Notes: generated from the letters alone by a model not told the origin. A stretch of DNA of 14,362 nucleotides from Methanomassiliicoccales archaeon (GCA_028679985.1 JAJRAH010000179.1:1-14362); one strand, 5' to 3'. Numbered from the stretch's first letter, positions 1 to 7,169 are shown. Numbers and translations are program-made.

Positions 1-221
1 CCGTCGTTATCAAGGTCATACGGTGACGAATCGGAGTTATCGCCTATGCCGTCGTTGTCCGAGTCCCTCCATTCATTAGGGTCGTCCGGAAAGGCGTCTT
101 GAGAATCGGGATAGCCATCTCCGTCGCTGTCTGTCGTATCCGGGTTGAATATGCCTCCGTCCTGGCCCTCGAGGCATCCGAGAGTCGAGACTGCGAGCAA
201 TATCACCAGTAGATAGGACAT
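1..221 (-). CDS. Putative secreted lipoprotein with thrombospondin type-3-like Ca2+-binding repeats (partial, C-terminus beyond left edge)
   Basis: Reading the minus strand from an ATG at 221 gives a hydrophobic segment (residues 2-14, VILLAVSTLGC core) ending in a Cys that resembles a lipoprotein cleavage site, although Thr rather than Leu sits at -3. Asp/Asn/Gly-rich repeats follow, such as DSDGDGYPDSQDAFPDDP and DSDNDGIGD, of the type that bind calcium in thrombospondin type-3 and related extracellular repeats. The frame is open to the window edge, so only about 73 residues are visible. The start is uncertain: the frame also runs upstream through GTG 269, ATG 311 and ATG 368. The 269 start would add a Lys/Arg-rich n-region before the hydrophobic core and makes a more normal signal peptide. 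No Shine-Dalgarno favours any of them. Probably an exported, surface-anchored protein; the function of its C-terminal part is unknown. Confidence 0.72.
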   Translation of the reverse strand, partial: MSYLLVILLAVSTLGCLEGQDGGIFNPDTTDSDGDGYPDSQDAFPDDPNEWRDSDNDGIGDNSDSSPYDLDND

Positions 222-482
222 GAGAGCTGAATTCTTACTCGGAGGCTTCTCCCCCGTCCTGCCTTTCACGTCTTCACACTGAGCGCATAGGTCTCTTGTA
301 TCGTTTTGCATCGAATCAGAAGGCAATGAGACATCGGACAGATTGGATAGATTGCCTCGTCTGATCATGAACCGGGATTCGCTCGGACCGGTACTATGCG
401 AATCGGTATCAGTGACGGCTCTGATGGCATCCGAAGACGGTCACAGAAGAATGGAGATTGCAGGAGAGAATATCCGGATATG

Positions 483-506
483 CTCGGGATGCAGGATCCT
501 CCCGAG
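483..506. repeat. Short perfect inverted repeat (7-bp stem, 10-nt loop)
   Basis: CTCGGGA at 483-489 is followed by its exact reverse complement TCCCGAG at 500-506, leaving a 10-nt loop. It lies in the long intergenic region, about 120 nt upstream of the 632 start. It could be an RNA hairpin or a chance occurrence; there is no T-tract to make it a convincing terminator. Confidence 0.3.
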
Positions 507-600
507 AGTCGAACAATATCGTTCTCCTTGTCCGGTCATGTGATGGAATTTGTCGCGAAGTGCGCATCCTATAAGTAGTGTGTCCAATATTATGGTTCCA

Positions 601-609
601 GATATATTT
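601..609 (+). promoter_or_regulatory. TATA-box-like element for the gene at 632
   Basis: GATATATTT is centred about 27 nt upstream of the ATG at 632. This is the archaeal TATA-to-transcription-start distance, so the transcript would begin at or next to the ATG (leaderless). This supports choosing 632 over the in-frame ATG at 578, which would lie upstream of the box. Confidence 0.45.
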
Positions 610-631
610 TAGGCTGAGAAAGGGTTGGAAG

Positions 632-1660
632 ATGTCAACTACGAACCGAGAACGACTTCTGACTGAAGTCATGCAATGGGCAGTTCAGTCGGGCTTCAAA
701 GTCACGTTGATTTCAGACTCGAGACATGATTTCGTGATAGAGGTCTCAGAGAATGAGACTCTGCCTCGTCTGCAGATCATACACCAAGAAACCGATACTG
801 CCTTTGTCCTTGTCGTTGGTCTGGTCAAGATCCCCGAAACGGATCGAAGCAAGTTGAAGGATCTGAAGCTGGGACAATTTGGCCAGTTGATCTGGGATAT
901 CAAATTGAGCCTTTTGCATGCTGGTGTTGATTTCACCGCCTTGGGACCTGAAAAGGATCCGGATGCTTGGGAAGTCCAGAAGCGCCTATTTCTGGACGGG
1001 ACAAACATAAACCATTTTCACGAAGCCTACTCCAAAGTGAAGAATTCGCTAATAGGTATTATCTGGTCATACAAACGAGCGCTGGATGGTTCCGTGACAA
1101 GAGAAGGACGTTCAGAATCAGAAGAACAAGTCACGATCGACAAAGGCGAAGCGATCCAGGGCGATACAGATCGGACGCAGAGGGTAATGAACGCGATCAC
1201 TAACACGAGCATAATACTGATGAGTACATTGATGGGTGGATTCACACAGGTAATGATGGAAACAACGGGTGCCGTTGCCTCAGAAATGGCTGGTACGATG
1301 GGTGGAGAAGAAGCAAGAGATCAAGTCGATAAGGAATTCGAAGAGAAACTGCCCGAAGCCTACGAGAAAGTGAAGGCAATGATTTCTGATGTACGTGGAG
1401 ACATTTATGCTCAGCTCGGGCAGAAGAGGAAAGAGATCGAGCCCCTTATTTCCGATCCAGTGTTCGATCTCGGGCCAAAGATAGTTGACAGCTATGACTT
1501 CGGACTTCCGAAACTGATCGAAGAACTTGATGATGACACACTCGCACGATATACACAGTTGTTGATCGGTGAGGATCCAAGCTTCACTGAGATGTTCAAA
1601 GAGTTGGCCAATTGGATGAATACGCTGCCGAAGTTCGCGGACAAGAGTGACGAGGAATAG
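632..1660 (+). CDS. DUF2299-like protein with hydrophobic C-terminal extension
   Basis: The protein has 342 residues from ATG 632. Residues about 1-151 show the pattern I associate with archaeal DUF2299: an N-terminal helix, a strand-rich middle, then IWDIKLSLL near 87, a conserved-looking DG at 122-123 and IIWSYKRAL at 143-151. The fold may resemble small chaperone-like alpha/beta domains, but no biochemical role is established. Residues 152-185 are a charged linker. Residues 186-223 form a Met/Gly/Thr-rich hydrophobic stretch (SIILMSTLMGGF) that could be a membrane-active or oligomerising helix. Residues 225-342 are acidic and helical, with a distinct C-terminal domain after about 275. Plain DUF2299 proteins are, as I recall, about half this length, so this looks like a fusion. 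The start rests on the TATA box at 601-609; the frame is also open to ATG 578. The gene stands alone, convergent with the zinc protein at 1753-2064. Family assignment is from memory of the pattern, not a search. Confidence 0.72.
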   Translation: MSTTNRERLLTEVMQWAVQSGFKVTLISDSRHDFVIEVSENETLPRLQIIHQETDTAFVLVVGLVKIPETDRSKLKDLKLGQFGQLIWDIKLSLLHAGVDFTALGPEKDPDAWEVQKRLFLDGTNINHFHEAYSKVKNSLIGIIWSYKRALDGSVTREGRSESEEQVTIDKGEAIQGDTDRTQRVMNAITNTSIILMSTLMGGFTQVMMETTGAVASEMAGTMGGEEARDQVDKEFEEKLPEAYEKVKAMISDVRGDIYAQLGQKRKEIEPLISDPVFDLGPKIVDSYDFGLPKLIEELDDDTLARYTQLLIGEDPSFTEMFKELANWMNTLPKFADKSDEE

Positions 1661-1752
1661 GCGTTCTTGCCAGATGGAAAGCTGTGACACCATCAAAGTC
1701 CAGTAACAATCGGACTACCGTAACTTTGGAGAGAGCAGTATCGGCCCACTCC

Positions 1753-2064
1753 TCAATCGAGTACTCCCCCAAAATAGGACTGATGCGCGCTGCAGCGACA
1801 CTTCTTGTTCCACGGCTCGGAGCATTGTCTGATCAATTCGACCTTCGCATCCCCTTCCGGTTTTGACACTGGACCCCTTACAAAGACTTCGTCGTCTCCC
1901 AAGAACCGGTCATGATAGATCTCCACAGTGTAGACCTCGCATTGCTTGCAGAAATAGTACGATTCGGTATACTCGTCTCCCATGATGCTTCCAGAGATGG
2001 ACGCCACATGTTGGTCCGTGGCCTGTCGGTCAAAGACTCGTCCGCATTGTGAACATCGGGTCAT
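1753..2064 (-). CDS. Small Cys-rich zinc-binding protein (103 aa), function unknown
   Basis: Two metal-site candidates are visible. An N-terminal zinc ribbon is formed by C4-x2-C7 and C39-x2-C42, and a second cluster near the C-terminus by C81, C89, C91 and H94 (KCRCSAH). The middle is rich in aromatic and acidic residues (ESYYFC, IYHDRF). The start is well supported: GGAGG at 2071-2075 lies 6 nt upstream of ATG 2064. The product is probably soluble, with no membrane segment or signal peptide. Zinc ribbons of this kind occur in nucleic-acid-binding and in protein-interaction proteins, and nothing here decides between them. It is a single gene: its upstream neighbour diverges and its downstream neighbour converges. 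Confidence 0.82.
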   Translation of the reverse strand: MTRCSQCGRVFDRQATDQHVASISGSIMGDEYTESYYFCKQCEVYTVEIYHDRFLGDDEVFVRGPVSKPEGDAKVELIRQCSEPWNKKCRCSAHQSYFGGVLD

Positions 2065-2432
2065 GTCAGTCCTCCTTCCCTCTTCACAAGATCGCTTCCC
2101 GAAATCCCCGGAATCATCTGAATGCCGATTTGATTACGGTCCTCCAGGGTTCCCTAGTAATCATGTCATGATGCACTTCCCCCAAGAATATACCTGTTCT
2201 TGTTGGTCAGGAAGAGGGAACGGAAGAAATCCAATCAGCCTCTCCGGTACTCCCCCACGTCAATGTCAGAAAAAGAATGTGTAATCCCTGAAATTTCGAA
2301 CATCAAGGAATGGAAGTCAAACCCCTCATCCGTCGCTGCAATTCTATAATAGCAGACAAGCTCTACACGAATTGGTCTCGAATTGAATCGTACGGCAACC
2401 TTCAACATCGTCTGCGGAGGGAATGCGCATTG
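2065..2432. other. 368-nt intergenic region between divergent genes
   Basis: The gap lies between the zinc protein (minus) and the Cys-rich protein (plus). It holds the SD of the former (2071-2075), a 13-nt palindrome (2160-2172), a TATA-like CTATAATA (2345-2352) and the SD-like GGAGGGA (2416-2422) of the latter. The plus-strand frame is open from ATG 2310, but codons 2310-2432 use CGT/CGC/CGA arginine codons more than the body of the gene, so I treat it as mostly leader. The open frame 1982-2284 has no protein-like character. Confidence 0.45.
2160..2172. promoter_or_regulatory. 13-nt perfect palindrome, candidate operator
   Basis: ATCATG-T-CATGAT is a perfect dyad around a central T, about 95 nt upstream of the zinc-protein start and 180 nt before the TATA-like element of the plus-strand gene. 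The size fits a dimeric regulator's binding site, but only one copy was seen and no regulator is adjacent, so this may be chance. Confidence 0.25.
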
Positions 2433-3413
2433 ATGGAGAGCGAGTTCAGAGTCTATCTAGAAAGTCGGAAGGCGACGCCTGAGAAGATCGAGTTCGCAAT
2501 AACCGTGGTCAAGGATTTCGAGGACTATCTGAGGAAGGAGAAGATCGCGCTCGAAGGGGCTGAATTGAACGTGCTGAAGAAATACATGTCCCTCCTGATC
2601 AGCGAAGGGAGCAACTCGGAGGAAAGGCTGGTTGCGATCGCCCGTTACTGCTACTTTGTGAAGAAGAATGACTTTTTCGTTTACATTGCTGGAATCGTGA
2701 ACGGTCGAGAGGTGCTTCCTGGTGTTGGGATGAGGCTCGGGAAGGCGGCGGGCGAGGACGTTCGAGCCAGGGTCTTCGAGGGCGTAGAGTTACCGCCGCT
2801 TGGGGCGCCGCAGGAGGCGTACCCCGTACTCACCAATCTGATTATGGAGAGGATGGAAAGGGAGCTATCTCCACAGAAATGCAGGGAGGTCCTTACTTGG
2901 AACTATCATGAGATTCCGAGTGCGGCATTTCTCGGACATAGGAAACGGTTCGACAAGGCGAACACCCTTGATGATTACCTCAGAAATGAGCACGAGAGAT
3001 TCATAGAAGAGCTGGCTCGTTTCATGAACGAAGGGCGAGTATGGTACGAGCAGGAAATCACTCCAGAGGTCATCGAGTTCGTTGAAGGAAATCAAGAGAT
3101 ATCCGTCGGAAAGAGAGTCCGGGATCGGATCTTCGTGACGAAGATACCGTTCGCTCCAAAGCAGTACCTGGAGGAGAAGGACCCGACAATGAGGAGATAC
3201 TATGCGTGTCATTGTCCCCTTGCCAGAACCGCCATCCGGGATGGAGGACCGAAGATTCCTTCCACGTTCTGCTATTGCAGCGCTGGCTTCACGAAGGTAG
3301 CATATGATGTGATCTTCGGGGAATCGGTCGAGATCGAGATGCTCGAGAGTGCTCTCGACGGAGATCAGAGGTGCAGATTCGCCATAAAGATCCCCGAGGG
3401 CAAGATGAAGTAG
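2433..3413 (+). CDS. Cys-rich protein with V4R/DUF6144-like C-terminal domain
   Basis: The protein has 326 residues from ATG 2433. Residues 1-90 are helical and resemble the SAM-like N-terminal domain of tyrosine recombinases (FRVYLESRK, then KDFEDYLR), but no recombinase catalytic residues follow. The middle has C150 in a KCREVLTWNYHEIP context, a pattern I recall from DUF6144-type proteins. The C-terminal 70 residues carry C259-H-C261, C280-Y-C282 and C314 (GDQRCRFAI), resembling V4R-like small-molecule or metal-binding domains, in which a GD-x2-C segment ends the fold. The Cys cluster could bind a metal or react with a ligand. Start choice: ATG 2310 is in frame and longer, but TATA-like CTATAATA at 2345-2352 lies inside that extension, GGAGGGA at 2416-2422 precedes TTG 2430/ATG 2433, and the extension's codon use differs. 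Function unknown. Confidence 0.75.
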   Translation: MESEFRVYLESRKATPEKIEFAITVVKDFEDYLRKEKIALEGAELNVLKKYMSLLISEGSNSEERLVAIARYCYFVKKNDFFVYIAGIVNGREVLPGVGMRLGKAAGEDVRARVFEGVELPPLGAPQEAYPVLTNLIMERMERELSPQKCREVLTWNYHEIPSAAFLGHRKRFDKANTLDDYLRNEHERFIEELARFMNEGRVWYEQEITPEVIEFVEGNQEISVGKRVRDRIFVTKIPFAPKQYLEEKDPTMRRYYACHCPLARTAIRDGGPKIPSTFCYCSAGFTKVAYDVIFGESVEIEMLESALDGDQRCRFAIKIPEGKMK

Positions 3414-3662
3414 ATCGAGACTCAAAGCGGGACGATCCCTCCTCCTGGTATCTGGATTCATGAACAACCTACTGATGCGCACCGGTGCATCGGACAAGGT
3501 CTTGAGGATCCGACCACCATGCGTCTCTCGAGAAGCGACATGAGATCTGCGATCGAATCGTTCCGTGCACAGCTCTTCGAGGCATGATGCTCTTGCGATT
3601 CTTTGATCGCCAGAGCACGCGAGCAGAAATGATAAATGTCAAGGATATCAGATTTCCTACTC

Positions 3663-3977
3663 ATGTACTCCACAGTCTTGTTCACCGCTCCGAACCTGGA
3701 GTCCTCGAGACGGATCTGCAAGAAGCTGCTCGAGTCGAAGTTGGTCGCTTGCGCCAATATCTTCCCGATCGATTCAATGTATTGGTGGAAGGGCGAGATT
3801 CTCGAAGAGAAGGAATACGCAATCCTCCTGAAGGCAAGGACACAGGACTTCGAGGGGATCAAGAAAGCAATCTTGAATAACCATCCCTACCAGATATCGT
3901 GCATTGTGAGATACGAGATAGCCGAGGGACATACCCAATATCTAGAATGGATCGAGGAGTCGACACGCAGAAGCTAG
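3663..3977 (+). CDS. cutA: CutA divalent-cation tolerance family protein
   Basis: The protein has 104 residues, the normal CutA length. The family signature is complete: VLFTAPNLESSRRICKKLLE at 5-24, LVACANIFPIDSMYWWKGEI at 27-46, HPYQISCIVRYEIAEG at 74-89 and YLEWI at 93-97. CutA forms a very stable ferredoxin-like trimer. It was named for copper tolerance in E. coli, but its cellular role, especially in archaea, is unsettled. ATG 3663 is chosen because it begins exactly at the first conserved strand; the frame extends 9 codons further to ATG 3636. No SD is visible; ATGATAAAT at 3629-3637 is about 30 nt upstream and may be a TATA box for a nearly leaderless transcript. It appears monocistronic. 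Confidence 0.93.
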   Translation: MYSTVLFTAPNLESSRRICKKLLESKLVACANIFPIDSMYWWKGEILEEKEYAILLKARTQDFEGIKKAILNNHPYQISCIVRYEIAEGHTQYLEWIEESTRRS

Positions 3978-4119
3978 AATAGCGTCAATTGAACCACGAG
4001 CCCGATGCTTGCGCTGTTCTCAGTGAAATCGAGACTGCCATTTCCTGTGGTTCCTACTCCCAAGGAAGCAATTAATAACTCGACTTCAATTATCAATTGT
4101 GGTCAAGTTCAGTTTCCTG

Positions 4120-4878
4120 ATGACGAAGTGTCGCGTGTGCGGTACTGCCATCCAAGGAAAATACTACCGTCTGATGGTGTATGCCACACCTTTCATGCTG
4201 GTTCTCTATCTCTTCGTCTTCGCAATCATGGTCTATATCGTCCTCGAGAATCCCTCCGAAGGCTTCGTCGGAGCCATGGCTGCAGTGCTCACGTTTCTCG
4301 TTTTCCTCGTTCCTGGGATTGCTGTCCTTGTCCTCCTGAGGAACCCATGGTACATCTGCGAAGAATGCAGTAGAAAGGAGGGGTTCGAGAAATGGAAGAG
4401 ACAGATGGAGGAGTCGAAGGATGCCGCGCTGGGGCCGGGAGCAACTGAGGCTGAGATAATTCACTCGAAATTGGCTGGCGACAGCATGGTGAAGGGCATC
4501 GTAGTGCGCTTTTCCGAAAAGACGCGGACAAGGCCTCCGCTGTTTTTTGTCGATTCTGTCATCGTCGCTGTCAACATGGAACGCGCTGGAAACTACGAAG
4601 AAGCGATCAGATCTTACGAGAGCCTGGGTCTCTATGACGAAGCAGGAAGAGTGAGAGCGAAAGGCAGCATCAAGAAGACCGTCGTTGTAGATCTGAACGA
4701 GTTGGTGGATCAGCTACGTTATGGCGGTCTTGTGATCAATTACAAGTGTCCTTCGTGTGGTGCCAGCATTACGATCGATGCGAAATCGGATGCGAACGGA
4801 TTGAAGTATTGCGGATACTGTGGCACGGCCATGGATATGCAGGTACTGAACGACCTGCTTAACACTTTGCTGAGATGA
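4120..4878 (+). CDS. Membrane protein with split N-terminal and intact C-terminal zinc ribbons
   Basis: The protein has 252 residues from ATG 4120. C4-x2-C7 (KCRVCG) is followed by two hydrophobic segments, about 19-42 and 50-73, and then C80-x2-C83 (ICEECS). The two halves of an N-terminal zinc ribbon are therefore separated by a transmembrane hairpin, which would put all four Cys on the same, probably cytoplasmic, side. Residues 85-200 are soluble and include a TPR-like helix pair (AGNYEEAIRSYESLGLYDEA, 156-175). A second ribbon is C210-x2-C213 and C231-x2-C234 (CPSCGAS, CGYCGTA). In-frame GTG 4099 is an alternative start: ATTAATAA at 4071-4078 would place transcription initiation around 4100, so either start is possible, with no SD. 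Function unrecognised; it may act in membrane-associated protein interaction. Confidence 0.8.
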   Translation: MTKCRVCGTAIQGKYYRLMVYATPFMLVLYLFVFAIMVYIVLENPSEGFVGAMAAVLTFLVFLVPGIAVLVLLRNPWYICEECSRKEGFEKWKRQMEESKDAALGPGATEAEIIHSKLAGDSMVKGIVVRFSEKTRTRPPLFFVDSVIVAVNMERAGNYEEAIRSYESLGLYDEAGRVRAKGSIKKTVVVDLNELVDQLRYGGLVINYKCPSCGASITIDAKSDANGLKYCGYCGTAMDMQVLNDLLNTLLR

Positions 4879-5027
4879 ATGAGTCAAGCAGCGCCGAAGA
4901 AGGCACGAAACCTCATCATCAGCAAAGCAAGTCGTGTGGTGGACGTTAGTTTGATTATCAGTGAGTGTTCATACGCGACGTGAAAGCAGTAGACCCTTCA
5001 ATGGGTCCGGTGCAGGGAAAGAGAACC

Positions 5028-5387
5028 ATGAACGGTGAAGTCAAGAAGGCTCATTTCGGAAGTATATCCGCAGGGGTTGTCCTTGTCGCAGTGGCGATAG
5101 CTATCCTCGTCGCCTGGTATCTCGGCGATTGGGTGCTTGTTGTGCCACTCGTGCTGATCGAATGGGGCGCGTACGGTGTCATCCTCGGGGCCGTAGTCGG
5201 AAAGAGTTCTAGGACTAGTGGGGCCGCCCATGCTGCGTCCGGCTACTACGCCCTATGGGGATCATTGCTCCTTGTGATCGGCCTGATGTGGTTTGCGAAC
5301 GACCTGTATCCCGGGAATTTTCCCGTTCTCGTCGCTGTGTTCATAATATGGCTAGCCATCACGATTGTCGTTCTGGCAAGAAGATAG
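5028..5387 (+). CDS. Small four-helix membrane protein, function unknown
   Basis: The protein has 119 residues from ATG 5028, with four predicted membrane segments at about 12-31, 34-57, 74-91 and 97-116. A Ser/Gly/Ala-rich loop joins helices 2 and 3, and the C-terminus is LARR. There are no catalytic motifs. The start is uncertain: ATG 5001 and GTG 4965 are in frame. TTGATTATCA at 4951-4960 could be a TATA box giving a start site near 4982, which would exclude 4965. A weak AGGGA at 5014-5018 favours 5028. It lies 149 nt after the zinc-ribbon membrane protein on the same strand, so the two could be functionally linked, but the apparent own promoter argues for separate control. Confidence 0.68.
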   Translation: MNGEVKKAHFGSISAGVVLVAVAIAILVAWYLGDWVLVVPLVLIEWGAYGVILGAVVGKSSRTSGAAHAASGYYALWGSLLLVIGLMWFANDLYPGNFPVLVAVFIIWLAITIVVLARR

Positions 5388-5445
5388 CGAAGGTATTCTG
5401 ATCCCGTGACTTCGTTCCGATAGAGCGAGGACTCAGTCACCTTCG
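5388..5445 (+). terminator. Interrupted inverted repeat just after the stop codon
   Basis: AGTCACCTTCG at 5435-5445 is complementary to two blocks, CGAAGGT at 5388-5394 and GTGACT at 5406-5411, so a bulged stem could form immediately after the stop of the four-helix protein. There is no strong T-run afterwards, and archaeal termination often needs only T-tracts, so a terminator role is tentative. Confidence 0.2.
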
Positions 5446-5456
5446 AAATACCACGG

Positions 5457-5464
5457 TTAAAATA
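5457..5464 (+). promoter_or_regulatory. TATA-box-like element for the SCP2/Fe-ADH operon
   Basis: TTAAAATA lies 36-43 nt upstream of the TTG start at 5500. The expected transcription start near 5487 leaves a short leader containing the SD-like AGGGGGTG at 5488-5495. Confidence 0.4.
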
Positions 5465-5499
5465 CCCGCGATTCGCTAGCTACCATCAGGGGGTGTGTC

Positions 5500-5922
5500 T
5501 TGGAAGAGACGAAGTTCAAGTTTCCCAGCGAAGAATGGCTTGCCAGATTCGTTGAGGAACTCAACAAGAACCAGGAGTACAGGGCGGCGGCGAAGGACTG
5601 GGAAGGGGACATGATTCTTGTGGTGAATGCCGGTCCGGGTGTCGAGAAGGAATGGGCCGGATACGTGGATCTGTGGCACGGCGAATGCCGAAGCTGGAGC
5701 GTCCTGCCGGACAGACATGCGAAGAAGGCCGAGTTCTTGATCGAGGGACCTTTGGACAGCTGGATCAAGCTGATAAAAGGAGAGTTGGACCCAGTGAAGG
5801 CAATGCTGGGGCGCAAGATAAAGATCGACGGAAGCATGATGAGAATCATGAGGAACGTCAACGCATCCACCGAGTTCACCAAGAACAGCAGAAGGGTGCC
5901 CACCCTGTTCCCGCCAGGCTAG
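5500..5922 (+). CDS. SCP2 sterol-binding domain protein
   Basis: The protein has 140 residues and starts at TTG 5500. This non-ATG start is supported by SD-like AGGGGGTG at 5488-5495, 4 nt away; the conserved N-terminal helix (EEWLARFVEELNKN, 11-24) begins just after it. The SCP2 pattern is visible: the DWEGDMILVV strand, VDLWHGECRSWSV, AEFLIEGPLDSWIKLIKGEL at 77-96, then DPVKAMLGRKIKIDGSM at 97-113. SCP2-like domains bind hydrophobic ligands such as lipids or acyl chains in a soluble pocket; the archaeal ligand is unknown. It is followed 29 nt later by the iron-dependent alcohol dehydrogenase, making a likely operon, so it may present or sequester a hydrophobic alcohol or aldehyde. That link is inference from position only. 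Confidence 0.83.
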   Translation: MEETKFKFPSEEWLARFVEELNKNQEYRAAAKDWEGDMILVVNAGPGVEKEWAGYVDLWHGECRSWSVLPDRHAKKAEFLIEGPLDSWIKLIKGELDPVKAMLGRKIKIDGSMMRIMRNVNASTEFTKNSRRVPTLFPPG

Positions 5923-5951
5923 TGGCGCGCCGATTTCTCTGGAGGTAGGCG

Positions 5952-7115
5952 ATGTGGGAATTCACCAGCCCGAGGACAATCGTCTTCGGGGACGAGGCGC
6001 TCGAATATTTAAGAGAGATCCAAGGGACAAAGGCGTTCATCGTTTCGGGCAAGACGGTTCACAGGATGGGGCTCGTCGACAAGGTCTCATCATACTTGAG
6101 AGAGGCCGGCCTTGAAGTCCGGGTCTTCGACGATGTGGAGCCGGAGCCGTCGGTGGAGACCGTCAAGAACGGTGCGGCGGCGATGTCCGAATTTGGTCCC
6201 GACTGGATCGTGGGCCTAGGCGGGGGAAGCAGCATGGACGCCGCCAAGGCTATGTGGGTCCTCTACGAAAGGCCGGACATCGAGGTCGGAATGATCAACC
6301 CCTTGGAGAGAATGGGGTTGCGAGCGAAGGCGAAGATGATATGCATCCCTACGACGAGCGGGTCCGGGTCGGAGGCGACCTGGGCTGCAATAATAACGGA
6401 CACCGTTGAGAATGTGAAGATGGAACTGCCGTCGAGGGAGGTCGTCCCCGATATCGCAATTCTGGATCCCGCGCTTCCGGCGTTGATGCCTCCTGCGTTG
6501 ACCGCTCAGGCAGGTCTGGACGTGTTGACTCACGCGATCGAGGCGTACTCGAGCCCCTGGCGGAACGATTTCTCGGATGCCCTGGCGATAAAGGCGACTC
6601 AATTAGTGTTCGAATATCTCCCCAGATCGTATTCGGACCCGAAGGATTCGGAAGCTAGAGGAAAGATGCACAACGCCGCGACGATGGGCGGTCTGGCATT
6701 CAGCAACTCTCAGGCTGGTGCCGCCCACTCTATGGGACATTCGCTGGGAGCTGTGTTCAAGATCTCTCATGGAAGGTGCGTCGGCCTGATGCTTCCATAC
6801 GTCATGGAATTCAGCTGGCGTTCCGTCTTAGACAGATATGTCGAGATCGCAAGGTCGCTTGGGATCGCTTCGAATGATGAGGAGGCCGCAAGAGAACTTA
6901 TCGATAGAGTGAGGGCTCTCAGGAAGGAGATCGGCGAACCGGACTCGATTAGAGAGGCCGGAGTAGAGGAGAACGATTTCACGTCCAGGCTTGAAGACCT
7001 GACGGACAGGGCGATGAAATCGGCGTTGACTCCTATCTGTCCCAGAATCCCTTCCGGCGAGGAGTACAAGCGTCTCTTCCTAGGTGCTTACAGCGGGACT
7101 AGAGTTGATTTCTGA
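5952..7115 (+). CDS. Iron-containing (group III) alcohol dehydrogenase
   Basis: The protein has 387 residues, full family length. The nucleotide-binding region has GLGGGSSMDAAK (88-99) and TTSGSGSEAT (134-143). All four iron ligands of the FucO/1,3-propanediol dehydrogenase family can be placed: D190 and H194 in GLDVLTHAIEAY, H259 in AAHSMGHSLG and H273 in SHGRC, with the family's 14-residue spacing between the last two. It reversibly oxidises an alcohol to an aldehyde or ketone with NAD(P); the substrate is not predictable from these motifs. The start is secure: GGAGGT at 5941-5946 is 5 nt before ATG 5952. It lies 29 nt after the SCP2 gene and probably shares its transcript; the disulfide reductase follows 102 nt downstream. 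There is no signal peptide, so the enzyme is cytoplasmic. Confidence 0.95.
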   Translation: MWEFTSPRTIVFGDEALEYLREIQGTKAFIVSGKTVHRMGLVDKVSSYLREAGLEVRVFDDVEPEPSVETVKNGAAAMSEFGPDWIVGLGGGSSMDAAKAMWVLYERPDIEVGMINPLERMGLRAKAKMICIPTTSGSGSEATWAAIITDTVENVKMELPSREVVPDIAILDPALPALMPPALTAQAGLDVLTHAIEAYSSPWRNDFSDALAIKATQLVFEYLPRSYSDPKDSEARGKMHNAATMGGLAFSNSQAGAAHSMGHSLGAVFKISHGRCVGLMLPYVMEFSWRSVLDRYVEIARSLGIASNDEEAARELIDRVRALRKEIGEPDSIREAGVEENDFTSRLEDLTDRAMKSALTPICPRIPSGEEYKRLFLGAYSGTRVDF

Positions 7116-7169
7116 GAGAAATCGAACCTTGGCGTGACGGGGTCATCGGGTCAGCCTGAAGGCGAAAAC

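Larger units (their letters stand above)
222..631. other. 410-nt intergenic region between divergent genes
   Basis: This gap separates the minus-strand lipoprotein and the plus-strand DUF2299-like gene. It holds the TATA-like box of the latter (601-609), one GC-rich hairpin (483-506) and possible extra N-terminal codons of the lipoprotein (to 269, 311 or 368). Short open frames at 343-543, 396-578 and 409-672 (minus) have no SD, no recognisable protein character and unsuitable composition. No RNA gene was recognised. Confidence 0.5.

Noticed and set aside
343..578. Two short plus-strand frames in the left intergenic region
   Set aside because: No ribosome site, no hydrophobic or domain pattern, overlapping each other in different frames; more likely non-coding.
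2433..2700. Tyrosine-recombinase (integrase) gene, suggested by the helical N-terminal region
   Set aside because: No R-H-R-Y catalytic residues follow, and the C-terminal domain is a Cys-rich fold; no attachment sites or other mobile genes nearby.
3458..3862. Minus-strand frame (134 codons) opposite cutA
   Set aside because: The plus strand carries an unmistakable CutA; the minus frame is its shadow.
4879..4983. 34-residue frame starting immediately after the zinc-ribbon protein stop
   Set aside because: The ATG abuts the TGA, but there is no SD, the sequence matches nothing I know, and a TATA-like element for the next gene lies inside it.
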